This document shows, one piece after another, positions 23,503 through 34,012 of a stretch of 64,000 nt of DNA. How positions within the stretch are numbered: position 1 is the stretch's first letter; each line of letters starts with the position of its first letter. The position numbers and the translations under genes are program-made. The stretch is from NCBI GenBank assembly GCA_027493615.1, contig JAOSKK010000036.1, positions 1 to 64,000 on the forward strand. The letters run 5' to 3'. This DNA comes from Verrucomicrobiota bacterium. GTDB taxonomy: Bacteria; Verrucomicrobiota; Verrucomicrobiia; Limisphaerales; J093. The notes below the pieces were generated by a model. That model was not told the DNA's origin, did not search any database, and was given only the letters and a program-made list of their open reading frames with translations.

Positions 23503-23955
23503 TCAGCGCTTGTGCCGGTGCAGCGTCGCGCGCCGGAGTTCCCGGTCGGCCTCCCGCTGCCGGAGGTCCTCGCGGCGATCGAACTCCTGTTTGCCCTGGC
23601 CCACGGCCAGGGAGACCTTCACGCGGCTGCCTTTCCAATAGAAGGCCAGCGGCACCAGGACGCGGCCCTTGGCGGCGACGGCGGCCTCGAGGCGGCGGAT
23701 CTCGGACCGGTGGAGGAGGAGCTTGCGCGGGGCTTTCGGCGCGTGGTTTTGGCGGTTGCCCTGGGCGTACTCGTCGATGTGGGAGTTGTGGAGGAAGACC
23801 TCGCCGTGCTCAATCTTGGCGAAGGCGTCGGCGATCTGGCCCCGGCCGGCCCGGAGGGCTTTCACTTCGGTCCCGTGCAGCACAATACCGGCCTCGACGG
23901 TGTCCAGGAGGTGGAAATCGCGTCGCGCCTTCGCGTTGGTGAGGATGTTGGACAT
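23503..23955 (-). CDS. smpB: SsrA-binding protein SmpB
   Basis: SmpB binds tmRNA and delivers it to stalled ribosomes for trans-translation. The 150-residue protein has the conserved N-terminus NAKARRDFHLLDTVEAGIVL, the OB-fold motif GTEVKALRAGRGQIADAFA, FLHNSHIDEY, and the basic tail KQEFDRREDLRQREADREL. It is intact and of normal length. It follows rpoZ on the same strand with 121 bases between, a gap that contains a hairpin repeat. Confidence 0.96.
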   Translation of the reverse strand: MSNILTNAKARRDFHLLDTVEAGIVLHGTEVKALRAGRGQIADAFAKIEHGEVFLHNSHIDEYAQGNRQNHAPKAPRKLLLHRSEIRRLEAAVAAKGRVLVPLAFYWKGSRVKVSLAVGQGKQEFDRREDLRQREADRELRRATLHRHKR

Positions 23956-23986
23956 GGCACTGCCGCCTCAAACCGCGGGCACCGGC

Positions 23987-24053
23987 AGGCGCCGACGCGA
24001 GGAGGCGAAGGGGTGCGACCTCCGAATCCAGACGCCTCCTCACGTCGGCGCCT
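23987..24053. repeat. Hairpin repeat with 21-bp arms (copy 1)
   Basis: Arms AGGCGCCGACGCGAGGAGGC(G) at 23987-24007 and its reverse complement at 24033-24053 differ at one position and flank a 25-base loop. It lies between rpoZ and smpB. A perfect copy is at 25405-25471. Confidence 0.85.
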
Positions 24054-24076
24054 ACGGCGCGCGGGAGGCCCTCGAG

Positions 24077-24331
24077 CTAATGCCGGCGCCGCTTGCGCGC
24101 CGGGACCAACTCCTCGGCGAGTGAGGGGACCTGCTCGTAGGTCAACTTGTCCTCGACGATCTCGCGCAAGGCGACATCGGCGGCGCCGAGGTGGTCGGCG
24201 CCCTCGACAAGGGGGCGTGCGCCGGCGCCACCGCCCGCGTTCAACTGGCGGACCCGTCGGGACACCAGATTCACCAGAATGTTGGGGTTGCCAACCTTTT
24301 CCAATGCCGCGCGTGTGAGTTCGCTGTTCAA
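24077..24331 (-). CDS. rpoZ: RNA polymerase omega subunit RpoZ
   Basis: Omega helps assemble and stabilise core RNA polymerase. The 84-residue protein contains the family core ALEKVGNPNILVNLVSRRVR followed by QLN and, after a Gly/Ala-rich spacer, RPLVEG; then DVALREIVEDKLTYEQ. It ends in a basic tail PARKRRRH. The start is a TTG at 24331 with AGAGAG about 12 bases upstream; the upstream codons (REIDHL) are also in frame, so the exact start is uncertain. Confidence 0.85.
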   Translation of the reverse strand: MNSELTRAALEKVGNPNILVNLVSRRVRQLNAGGGAGARPLVEGADHLGAADVALREIVEDKLTYEQVPSLAEELVPARKRRRH

Positions 24332-24640
24332 GTGGTCAATCTCTCTCTGCTTTGCCCGGAGGCCCGGCTCCTCCCGGATGGGGGACCGGTCCTCCGGTGG
24401 TTAGACCGGGGGGTAGTGTAGCGGGCTCCACCCTCCCCGCAACCCGAATGTCGGTACCCGCACGGCGACGGCGGCGCAGCGCGACGGGGCGACAAGTTCC
24501 CCGGGCCAGTTTGCGCAAGCTGGTGTCTTGAGGCGGCGAGGCGGGCGGAAACCCGTGATCTTCCCCGGTTTTGCCGAGACCTGACGTTGTGTCTGTCCGC
24601 CGCGCGTCGGATCCTCGCCACCGGCGCGCCCCGGGGCGAG

Positions 24641-25390
24641 ATGGAGGTGGGAGGCAAGGAGGCGTGCTCGTCCAGGACTCGCGTGAAGCCGCGCGTGCCA
24701 GCCAACCGGGTGTCAGAAGTCGCGACCGCCCAGCCGCGGCTGCGGGGGTTCACCCTGATCGAACTGCTGGTCGTCACGGCCTTGCTGGGGGTGGTATCGG
24801 CGCTGCTCCTGCCGGCTCTGGCGAGGGTGAAAGGACGAGCCCATGCGCTTTACTGCTTGAACAACCTCCGTCAATGGGGCCTGGCCACCCAGTTGTACGC
24901 TGTGGACCATGACGACTGGCTGCCGCCCGAGGGCACGCCGAACCCGGGCGAGGGCGCGACGAACAGCGGGTGGTACATTCAGCTTCCGCGGGTCCTGGGG
25001 TTACCGCGCTACCACGACCAGCCGTGGCGCACCAACGCCGCGGTCGACCCCGGCCGTTCGGTCTGGCTCTGCCCGGCCAACCGCCGCCGCAGCAACGGTC
25101 GGAACCTGTTCCACTATTGCCTCAACGAGAACGTCAACGGGACGGGCGCGGAGAACCGGCCGGTCCGGCTCAGCGCCTTGTCCCAGCCGGAGACGCTGGT
25201 CTGGCTGTTCGACTCGAAGAATCTGCCGGCGGTGGGCTCCTGGACCTACACCCACACGAACCTGCACAGCGGCGGCGCACAGTTCGCCTTTCTGGACGGG
25301 CATGCCAGGCGGTTCCCAAACACCGCGTACTGGGATTTCACCCTGAACAAGCCCTGCGTGAACGACGCTGGCCTGCGCTGGTGGCCCTGA
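24641..25390 (+). CDS. Prepilin-like secreted protein with H-X9-DG tail (DUF1559-type)
   Basis: The prepilin-peptidase site and hydrophobic helix are at RLRG|FTLIELLVVTALLGVV (about 24745-24800), preceded by an unusually long leader of about 37 residues if the ATG at 24641 is used. The mature protein continues CLNNLRQWGLATQLYAVDHD and ends with the signature HSGGAQFAFLDGHA (H-X9-DG) typical of the many pseudopilin-like proteins of Planctomycetes and Verrucomicrobia. Such proteins occur in dozens per genome and may form type II/IV-like pseudopili or surface structures; the specific role is unknown. A hairpin repeat lies just after the stop, between this gene and the convergent phosphorylase. 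Confidence 0.88.
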   Translation: MEVGGKEACSSRTRVKPRVPANRVSEVATAQPRLRGFTLIELLVVTALLGVVSALLLPALARVKGRAHALYCLNNLRQWGLATQLYAVDHDDWLPPEGTPNPGEGATNSGWYIQLPRVLGLPRYHDQPWRTNAAVDPGRSVWLCPANRRRSNGRNLFHYCLNENVNGTGAENRPVRLSALSQPETLVWLFDSKNLPAVGSWTYTHTNLHSGGAQFAFLDGHARRFPNTAYWDFTLNKPCVNDAGLRWWP

Positions 25391-25404
25391 CCTGGCTCCG
25401 CTGT

Positions 25405-25471
25405 AGGCGCCGACGTGAGGAGGCGAAGCGGTACGACCGCCGGACCCAAACGCCTCCTCACGTCGGCGCCT
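25405..25471. repeat. Hairpin repeat with perfect 21-bp arms (copy 2), possible bidirectional terminator
   Basis: Arms 25405-25425 (AGGCGCCGACGTGAGGAGGC(G)) and 25451-25471 are exact reverse complements with a 25-base loop. It fills the 85-base gap between two convergent genes, so it could end transcription from both sides even without a U-run. Confidence 0.85.
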
Positions 25472-25475
25472 CCAC

Positions 25476-27986
<2,511 letters not shown>

Positions 27987-28031
27987 GTGAGGAGGCGTGG
28001 CGGCAGAGGGTGGACGGGGGGCGGAGGCCGT

Positions 28032-30447
28032 TTACGGTCGGGCCGCGGGCACGTTCGCTGGCACGGGAACGACCTGCAGGCCCGGGATCGGCCTTCCGTC
28101 CGTGCCCACAAGACGCGCCGAAGCCGCCCAGCCTCCCCCTCCCTGGGTGATCTTGAGCATCAGCTCGTTCGTGCCCTGAACCAGTTGCACACTGGCGGCG
28201 TCCTGATCGGCCACCCAGCCGCGGTCCGTGTTGTTGGCGTGGACCACCTTGCCGTTGAGCCACGCTTTGATGCCATCGTCGCTGCCCATCAGCAGCAGGG
28301 CGGTCTGTTCCTGGGGGGCGACGATCTGGCTCTTCAAGTAGGTGACGCAACCCTCCTGTCCCGGGAAGAGCTCTGACAGGGGAACGATGTCGCCGCCCCC
28401 GGACGGCGCGCCACTCGACCGGCTCACCCGGTTTCTCCGGTCCGAAGGGCAGATCGAAGATCGTCAGTGCGCTGTTGGCGCCGGGCTGCCGGAACGGACC
28501 GCAGACCAGCCATTGGCTGATGAAGGGGCCGGGCCCGAAGGTCTCGCCCCGCAACGCCCAGGCCCGTTTCAGGGCGTCGGGATTCCTGGCGACCGCGAGG
28601 ACTTTGGCCGCGGTCTCGCGCGCAAGTTGGGGTTGCGTGGGCGCGACTTTCTCCGCGACCGCGATCGCGGCCACGGCCGCCTCCTCGGCAAGGTCGGGAT
28701 CCTCGAGACGGGGAACCAGGAGCGCCAGGGCCTCGGGCGTCGGGATCTGCGCGAGGCGCCCGAGCACCAGCTTCTTCTCCTCGTTACGCCGAGCTGCGGC
28801 CAGCGCCTGCTTGAGGGAAGACAGACGCGCCGCCGCATCGGGTTCCTGTCCGAGCGTTTCGACCGCGCCGCGCAGGGCCAGAACCTGGAGGGCCGGGTCG
28901 TCGGCCTGTTGCGCCAGTTCGAGCAACCGCGCCGCAGGCGCGGCGCTGGGCCACTGGCCAAGAACCCGAACCGCCTCGCGTTGGAGGTCGCGATCGGGGG
29001 CGCTCGCGCCCGCCAGAGCCAGGGCCAGGGCGGGGGCCGTGCCCAGTTCGGAGAGCAGGGGCAGCGTTTGGCGGCGGGCCACCGGACCAAAACGGTTCAT
29101 CGCCTCGACGACCTGCCGGGTGGTTTGTTCCCGGTCCGGAGCCGCCTGGCAGGCGGCGAGGAGCGCCTGCAGCAGAGGTTCCACATCCTGGTCCGGGTTG
29201 GCCTGGGCGGCCAGCTCCAGCAAGCCGGGAAGCAGGGCTGGCGATCCCAGCAGGGACAACGACTTCAGCGCGGCGGACCGCGCGGGTTCGGCGCCGCCGG
29301 CGTAGCGAAGCAACACTTCGGTGGCCCCGGGGTCGCCTCGTTCTCCCAACACGCGGAGCAATTCCGTCCTGGTTCGTGGCTCGGCATCCTCCAGCCGGGT
29401 CGTTAGAGCTGCCAGGACAGCTTCGCCGCGGAGGCGCGTGAGGCTCTCGCGGGCCGCCTCGCGCTCGACCGCCTCCCCGGACGACGCGGCTTGAGCGAGA
29501 GCCGCGATGCTCCCGAGGTCGTTCAGTTCCGCCAATGCCTGCCACGCGGCGATCCGCACCCTCGCAACCGGGCTCTGGCCGGCCTTGCGGGCAGTCAGAA
29601 CCGCGCTGACCTCCAGCCGGACGCAGGCATCGAGCAGCGCGATCTGAGCTTCGGGCGACAGGCTCGACCAGGCTCCGAGCAGGCTCTCCGGCACCTTGGG
29701 ATCCTTGAGTTCACGGAGGACTGCGAACGCGGCCGCACGCAGGAAACGGTCGCCGCCGGAGAGGGCGTCCTTGAGCGCCTCCAGAGTGTCCGGGTTGGCG
29801 AAGACTGCCGGGTTGGCGAGGACCAGCCCGCGGCCGGCAGCAGCGCGGATCTCAGGGGAATACTCGCCTTCGAAGAGGCGTTGGTAGAGCTCCGCCGCGA
29901 GGTCCGGGTGCGACGCCACCAACCGGTCGGCGGCCCGTAGCATGGCCTCCAGCACCACCGGTTGCACGGTCGGCCCCGCGCTGTCCCGCACCCTGTCGAG
30001 CGACGCGGCCGCCGCAGGAGACGCCAGGCGACCGAGCGCCGCGGCCGCGGCCGCCGCAACCTCCGGCTGCGGATCTCTGAGCAACGGGGCCAGCAGCGGC
30101 ACGCTGGCGGCCTCGCCGCGCCAGCCCAGGGAGTCAATCACCCCAGCCTTGGTCAGGCCGGAAGTGGTCGCCAGCGCCGCGCGCAGGGCGTCGCCGGCTT
30201 CGGGAAACGGCAGCCCTTCGAGCGCGTTTCGGGCGGCGTGGGAAACGACGTCCTCGCCCAGCAGTGCTGCCAGCGCGGGCACGCACCGGGCCGTGCCCAC
30301 CACCCTCAGCTTGAGGCAGGCGGTGCATTTCTCGGGACCACTGGCCGGGGATTGCAGGAGGGCAATCAAGTCGGCCTCAGCTTGCGCCACGGTAACTGGT
30401 GGCAGCAGGACCCAAAGGGCGAACAGGCAGGAGAGGATGCTTTTCAT
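28032..30447 (-). CDS. Secreted HEAT-repeat protein with C-terminal sugar-binding-like domain (one frameshift)
   Basis: The start at 30447 (MKSILSCLFALWVLLPPVTV) gives a signal peptide. Most of the protein is a series of about fifteen HEAT/PBS-lyase-type repeats of the form 'vpaLaalLgde....aaa.AL..lg' (for example SVPLLAPLLRDPQPEVAAAA and LRVLGERGDPGATEVLLRYA). After the repeats comes a beta-rich domain, ISQWLVCGPFRQPG ... LLLMGSDDGIKAWLNGKVVH ... WVADQDAASVQLVQGTNELM, found in many secreted planctomycetal proteins together with sugar-oxidoreductases and DUF1080 hydrolases. The frame changes near 28395 in a run of five C. It is 31 bases downstream of the Gfo/Idh/MocA gene, suggesting joint periplasmic sugar processing. 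Confidence 0.85.
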
Positions 30448-30478
30448 GGGACGGGAAGGGGCGGGGTGGTTTCCAAAG

Positions 30479-31826
30479 CTAGATGCGCCACGGCGCGCGG
30501 GGCGCATAGGACAACAGACGGTTGGCGGCTTCGTCGCCGATGAACCGGTGTAGGGCGGGATCCCACGTGAGCGAACGCTTCAGCGCCAGGGCAATGCCGC
30601 CCGCCAGAATGGTGTCCATCGTCCGCACGGCCGTCTCGGGATGACAAATGGTGGGACGACGGGTGCGGATGCACTCAAGGAAATTGCCGGAGTGACTGTT
30701 GGCACGCTCGACCCGGACCTCGTCCGGTCGCAGCGGCTGCCTCAGGATCGCCGGGGGATCGGAGACGATGGCGCCGCGGTCGACCGCGATGCGCCCCTCG
30801 GTTCCCACAAAGCACGCGCCTCCGTCGGCTCCCACGCCCCCCGCCGGGATAGTCGCGCGAATGCACGACGACGCCATGGGAGAAATGGTAGTCCACGCCG
30901 CCGGCCACCAACTCGATCTCGACGGGGGCGGTCGGGTCCGGGTTCACTGTCCACATCACGGTGTCGTAGCGGTGCGGAGCCCAGTTGACGTCCCCCACGA
31001 AGCAGCCGGGCAGCGCATGCCCGGCCTCACCGGCGTACGGGCGCCAGGGCAAAGGTCCCAGCCAGAGATCCCAGTCAAAGGTCGCAGGACAGGGCTCGGA
31101 CTTGGCCGTAATCCACGGATCCGGGTAGAAGGCCCCGGGAATCCCGAAGGCAAAGACCTCCTTGAGTCGGCCGAGGCGCTGGTTGCGCACCCACTCACAG
31201 GCGATCCGGAACTTGCCCCCATACTCCGACCGCTGCTGAGTCCCCGCCTGGTAAACCCGGCTGAATCGCCGGCTGGTCTCAATCAAGGCCTGTCCCTCGC
31301 GGACGGTGATGGCGATGGGTTTCTCGCAATAGACATCCTTGCCCGCGCGCATTGCCAGGAGGGACATCGGCGCCGCCCAATGGTACGGGACGGCGATCAA
31401 GACCGCGTCGATGTCAGGCCGGGCCAGCACTTCGCGGAAGTCGTTGTACGACTGGACCCCTTGGTAGGACGCCTGGCCGTAGCGCTGGGCGTACATCTGG
31501 TTGCAGCGCTCCTGGGCGCTGTCCCGCCGTTCCTTCCGCACATCACACACCGCCAGCACCTGAACGTCCTGGCGCGCGACGTAGCCGCCCGGCACGTAGG
31601 TCCATGCGCCCCCGAGCAGATGGCCCGCTCCCTGCCCTCCCAGCCCGATGAACCCCATGGTGATGCGGCTGTTCGGCGCCGCGTTGCCCTGTCCCAACAC
31701 CGACCTGGGGAGGAGGGTTGGGCCCGCGGTGAGGGCGGCGGCGAGCGTCGTCCGGCGAAGGAATTGACGGCGGGAAAGGGAGACGCCTGCTCCCGGAGCA
31801 ACGGCGGTCATGGGCTTGCGATTCAT
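30479..31826 (-). CDS. Tat-exported Gfo/Idh/MocA family oxidoreductase (one frameshift)
   Basis: This family reduces or oxidises sugars and related polyols with NAD(P). The N-terminus has a twin-arginine signal, SLSRRQFLRRTTLAAALTAG. The Rossmann fold begins RITMGFIGLGGQGAGHLL, followed by VQVLAVCDVRKE, DIDAVLIAVPYHWAAPMSLL and the signature GKDVYCEKPIAITVREGQAL. The C-terminal domain includes TFDWDLWLGPLPWRPY and ends with ANRLLSYAPRAPWRI. The frame changes near 30870, where the two halves SHGVVVHS and ASSCIRATIPAGG meet. Length of about 448 residues matches the secreted bacteroidal/planctomycetal subgroup. Confidence 0.9.
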
Positions 31827-32001
31827 AGATTCTCAGACGGTTCGGCAGAGAGCCTGGGTCGTCGCCGCCGACTTGTCCATGCGCCAATTGACCGGTCGGT
31901 CGTCCGCCTCCGAAGTCCCGTTTGGGCTTGAGGCGTTTGTCAAGCGCGGCTGGCCGCCTGCGGCTAGGGTTGAAGCGGCATCATCGCTTCGACGCTTGAT
32001 C

Positions 32002-32020
32002 TCGTTTACAACGTAAACGA
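32002..32020. promoter_or_regulatory. Palindromic operator upstream of the DUF433/DUF5615 pair
   Basis: TCGTTTAC (32002-32009) and GTAAACGA (32013-32020) form a perfect 8-base inverted repeat with a 3-base spacer, ending 10 bases before the antitoxin start at 32031. The position fits autoregulation by the antitoxin. Confidence 0.55.
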
Positions 32021-32030
32021 AAGTGCCGCC

Positions 32031-32393
32031 ATGCCGACCGTCGTTCAGTCGTGTCGTATCGAACAGGAACACGCCGCCCTGCTGGCCAAGCAGGCCAAGC
32101 GGCGTCATCTGGAGGTGTCCAGCTTGAGCAGCCTGTACCTCAAGGAAAAGGCGCTCGAGGAGGAGTATCCCGGCATCGGGTTTCGCGACGCGGTCGGGGG
32201 CCGGGAAGCCTATGTGCTGGGCCACCGCGTGGCGGTCTGGGAAGTGGCGGGCATCTACCGGGAGGCCGGAAGCATCGCCAGGACGGCCGACTATTTTCGC
32301 TGGCCGCCGGCGCTGGTGCGCTGTGCGCTGGCCTACGCGAAGGCCTTCGCCGAGGAGATCCGCCTACAGCGCGACGCCGAGGTGGGCGCGTGA
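32031..32393 (+). CDS. DUF433-family antitoxin
   Basis: This 120-residue protein has the DUF433 HTH-like C-terminal half: FRDAVGGREAYVLGHRVAVW, EVAGIYREAGSIARTADYF and WPPALVRCALAYAKAFAEEI. Members of this family are antitoxins partnered with DUF5615 PIN-like proteins. The N-terminal part (RIEQEHAALLAKQAKRRHLE) may hold the toxin-binding segment. Its stop codon overlaps the GTG start of the next gene (GTGA at 32390-32393), showing translational coupling. A perfect palindrome sits 10 bases upstream of its start. Confidence 0.82.
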   Translation: MPTVVQSCRIEQEHAALLAKQAKRRHLEVSSLSSLYLKEKALEEEYPGIGFRDAVGGREAYVLGHRVAVWEVAGIYREAGSIARTADYFRWPPALVRCALAYAKAFAEEIRLQRDAEVGA

Positions 32394-32761
32394 AAGCGCG
32401 CCTGCTGGCGGATGAGAACACTTCGCATCGGCTGGTGTCGGCGTGTCGGCAGATCGAGCCCGACTTCCCCTTGGCCCACGTGACCGACTGGCAGGCGGGG
32501 GCCTATTTGTCGGTGAAAGATCCGGCGCTCTTGATGGTCCTGCGCGAGGCGAACCTCATCCTGGTCGGCTTTGACCGCGCCAGCCTTCCCATGCACGCCG
32601 CGGTGCTGACCCGCGAGGGGTTGGGGCATGCCGGCATCCTCCTCTTTCGGCGAGTGGTGCCGTCGGTCGCGTTCGGGAAACAGGCGCGGTTGCTGGTGGA
32701 GTTCTGGCAGGAGGCCGCGGAGTGGGACTGGGCGGATCGCCTCGCGTATCTGCCGCGGTAA
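32390..32761 (+). CDS. DUF5615 PIN-like toxin
   Basis: The 123-residue protein begins at the GTG at 32390 with VKARLLADENTSHRLVSACR, the conserved N-terminal acidic motif (ADE) of DUF5615, a PIN-like nuclease family. A second conserved block is DWQAGAYLSVKDPALLMVLR followed by ANLILVGFD. Its overlap with the DUF433 gene supports a type II toxin-antitoxin pair. RNA cleavage is known or inferred for the wider PIN group; activity of this member is untested. Confidence 0.8.
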   Translation: MKARLLADENTSHRLVSACRQIEPDFPLAHVTDWQAGAYLSVKDPALLMVLREANLILVGFDRASLPMHAAVLTREGLGHAGILLFRRVVPSVAFGKQARLLVEFWQEAAEWDWADRLAYLPR

Positions 32762-32875
32762 CGAACCGCCAGCGCCCCGCGCGAAAGCAGCGGCGTGTCT
32801 GCGTGACCCGCAGCGCGAGTAGCAGGACGTTGAAAACAACCTCGCGGATGTAGGCGTTGGCCTTGGCTATGGGAT

Positions 32876-33289
32876 TCAGAGAAAGGGATTCACGGCTCTC
32901 ACCCCGCCGTAGGTTTGGCCGTGACTGAGGTCTTCGGTGATCAGTTCCGAAGCGCCAGAGGCGCGTGCGGCTGCCAAGATCAGCGAGTCCCACAGGGAGA
33001 TTTTCCAGCGGGCCTGTTCGTCCAGCGCCGCCTCCAGGAGTTCCAGGGTATTGTCCACGACCGGCCAGTCGGCGAAATCCCGCACGATGCGGGTGGCCTC
33101 GGATTGGGAAACGCCGCGCTTGACCAGATTGACGTGCAATTCCTGCAGCACCTGGACGCTGATGGCGGTCTGACCGGGAGCAGTCCATCCGCCCTCCACC
33201 AACCGCAATGCCGCCGCGCGCTTGGCAGGCGCGTCCAAGTCGTAGGCGTAAAGCAGGATGTTGGTGTCGAGAAACCTACTGGCGTTCAT
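32876..33289 (-). CDS. PIN-domain toxin (VapC-like)
   Basis: The catalytic acidic residues of PIN ribonucleases are in place: Asp in RFLDTNILLYAYD, Glu in VLQELHVNLVKRG, Asp in SLWDSLILAAARASG and Asp in ELITEDLSHGQTYGG. The ATG at 33289 gives MNASRFLDTN; a GTG at 33301 is an alternative. The gene overlaps the antitoxin gene by 14 bases, the usual arrangement of vapBC-type operons. Length of 137 residues is normal. Confidence 0.88.
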   Translation of the reverse strand: MNASRFLDTNILLYAYDLDAPAKRAAALRLVEGGWTAPGQTAISVQVLQELHVNLVKRGVSQSEATRIVRDFADWPVVDNTLELLEAALDEQARWKISLWDSLILAAARASGASELITEDLSHGQTYGGVRAVNPFL

Positions 33290-33500
33290 GAGCTTGGTCA
33301 CGGGTCAGAGGCTGGCCACCGAGACGAAGCCCCTTCTGCAAGCGGGCCAAGGCAGCAGAGCGGTTCGCCGTCTCGTCCTCAGACCGCAGGACCCAATCCA
33401 AGCCAGCCTGCACAAGCTCTTTGAGCGTGGTTTTCCGCTGTGCGGCAGCCACTTTGGCTCGGTGAAGCAGGTCATCGGGCAAATCGATGGTAGTCTTCAT
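33276..33500 (-). CDS. Ribbon-helix-helix antitoxin (VapB-like)
   Basis: The 74-residue protein starts MKTTIDLPDDLLHRAKVAAA, the standard RHH strand-helix sequence of VapB/CopG-type antitoxins, followed by QRKTTLKELVQAGLDWVL. It precedes and overlaps the PIN toxin. Just upstream of the start lies the exact 12-base palindrome ATATGGCCATAT (33520-33531), a candidate operator for autoregulation. Confidence 0.85.
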   Translation of the reverse strand: MKTTIDLPDDLLHRAKVAAAQRKTTLKELVQAGLDWVLRSEDETANRSAALARLQKGLRLGGQPLTRDQAHERQ

Positions 33501-33519
33501 GTAGGCTGTAGATACAGAT

Positions 33520-33531
33520 ATATGGCCATAT
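33520..33531. promoter_or_regulatory. Candidate operator palindrome for the vapBC-like pair
   Basis: The 12-base sequence ATATGGCCATAT is a perfect palindrome 20 bases upstream of the antitoxin start codon in an AT-rich pocket of an otherwise GC-rich region. Confidence 0.4.
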
Positions 33532-33726
33532 TGTCAAACAAGCCTTCAGCAAGTGGTGAATGCGGCGGCTCATCGAATCCCGGCTTCGAAACCGGATTGA
33601 CCGTTGCCGCAGCCGGTTCCGCACGAGATTGGCACTTCGATCGGCGGGGTCAGACTGCTGCTGCTGGTGATGAGGCCGCCGCGCTTCTCCGTCTGTTGCG
33701 CCTCCCCCTTTGTCCGCCCAGGGAAT

Positions 33727-33990
33727 CATCCGTTTGTTGGTCGCCGTCCCCGCGTTGCCAGCCAGAACATCCAGCGGCACGACTCCGGCGTGAAGTGCCA
33801 GGTGCGGGCAACCCGAGAGAGCATCAGCACGCCGGCGGTCAGAGCCGCGCCCATTAAGCCCGCCACGACAGGTCGCGACTTGTCCGGTCAGCACTCCGCC
33901 GCCAGCGCGACGGCATTCGGCCAGACACCGCCCACGCCGAGGCCGACGGGGAACCGGAGCAGCAGCATTTGTTCCTGGGTACGCGCCAGG
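33727..33990 (-). pseudogene. Fragment of an MFS transporter with an internal stop
   Basis: Read on the minus strand, this piece gives QMLLLRFPVGLGVGGVWPNA then VALAAEC, a stop, PDKSRPVVAGLMGAALTAGV, LMLSRVARTWHFTPES and CRWMFWLATRG. This matches the N-terminal half of sugar/aromatic-acid-type major facilitator transporters, where E-C/A-W-P-D-x-S-R-P is expected; the Trp codon has become TGA at 33888-33890. The flanking parts of the transporter are missing. Since the stop is a substitution rather than an indel, this is real decay. Confidence 0.7.
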
Positions 33991-34012
33991 GGCCGAGTCC
34001 TGCAAACACGGA

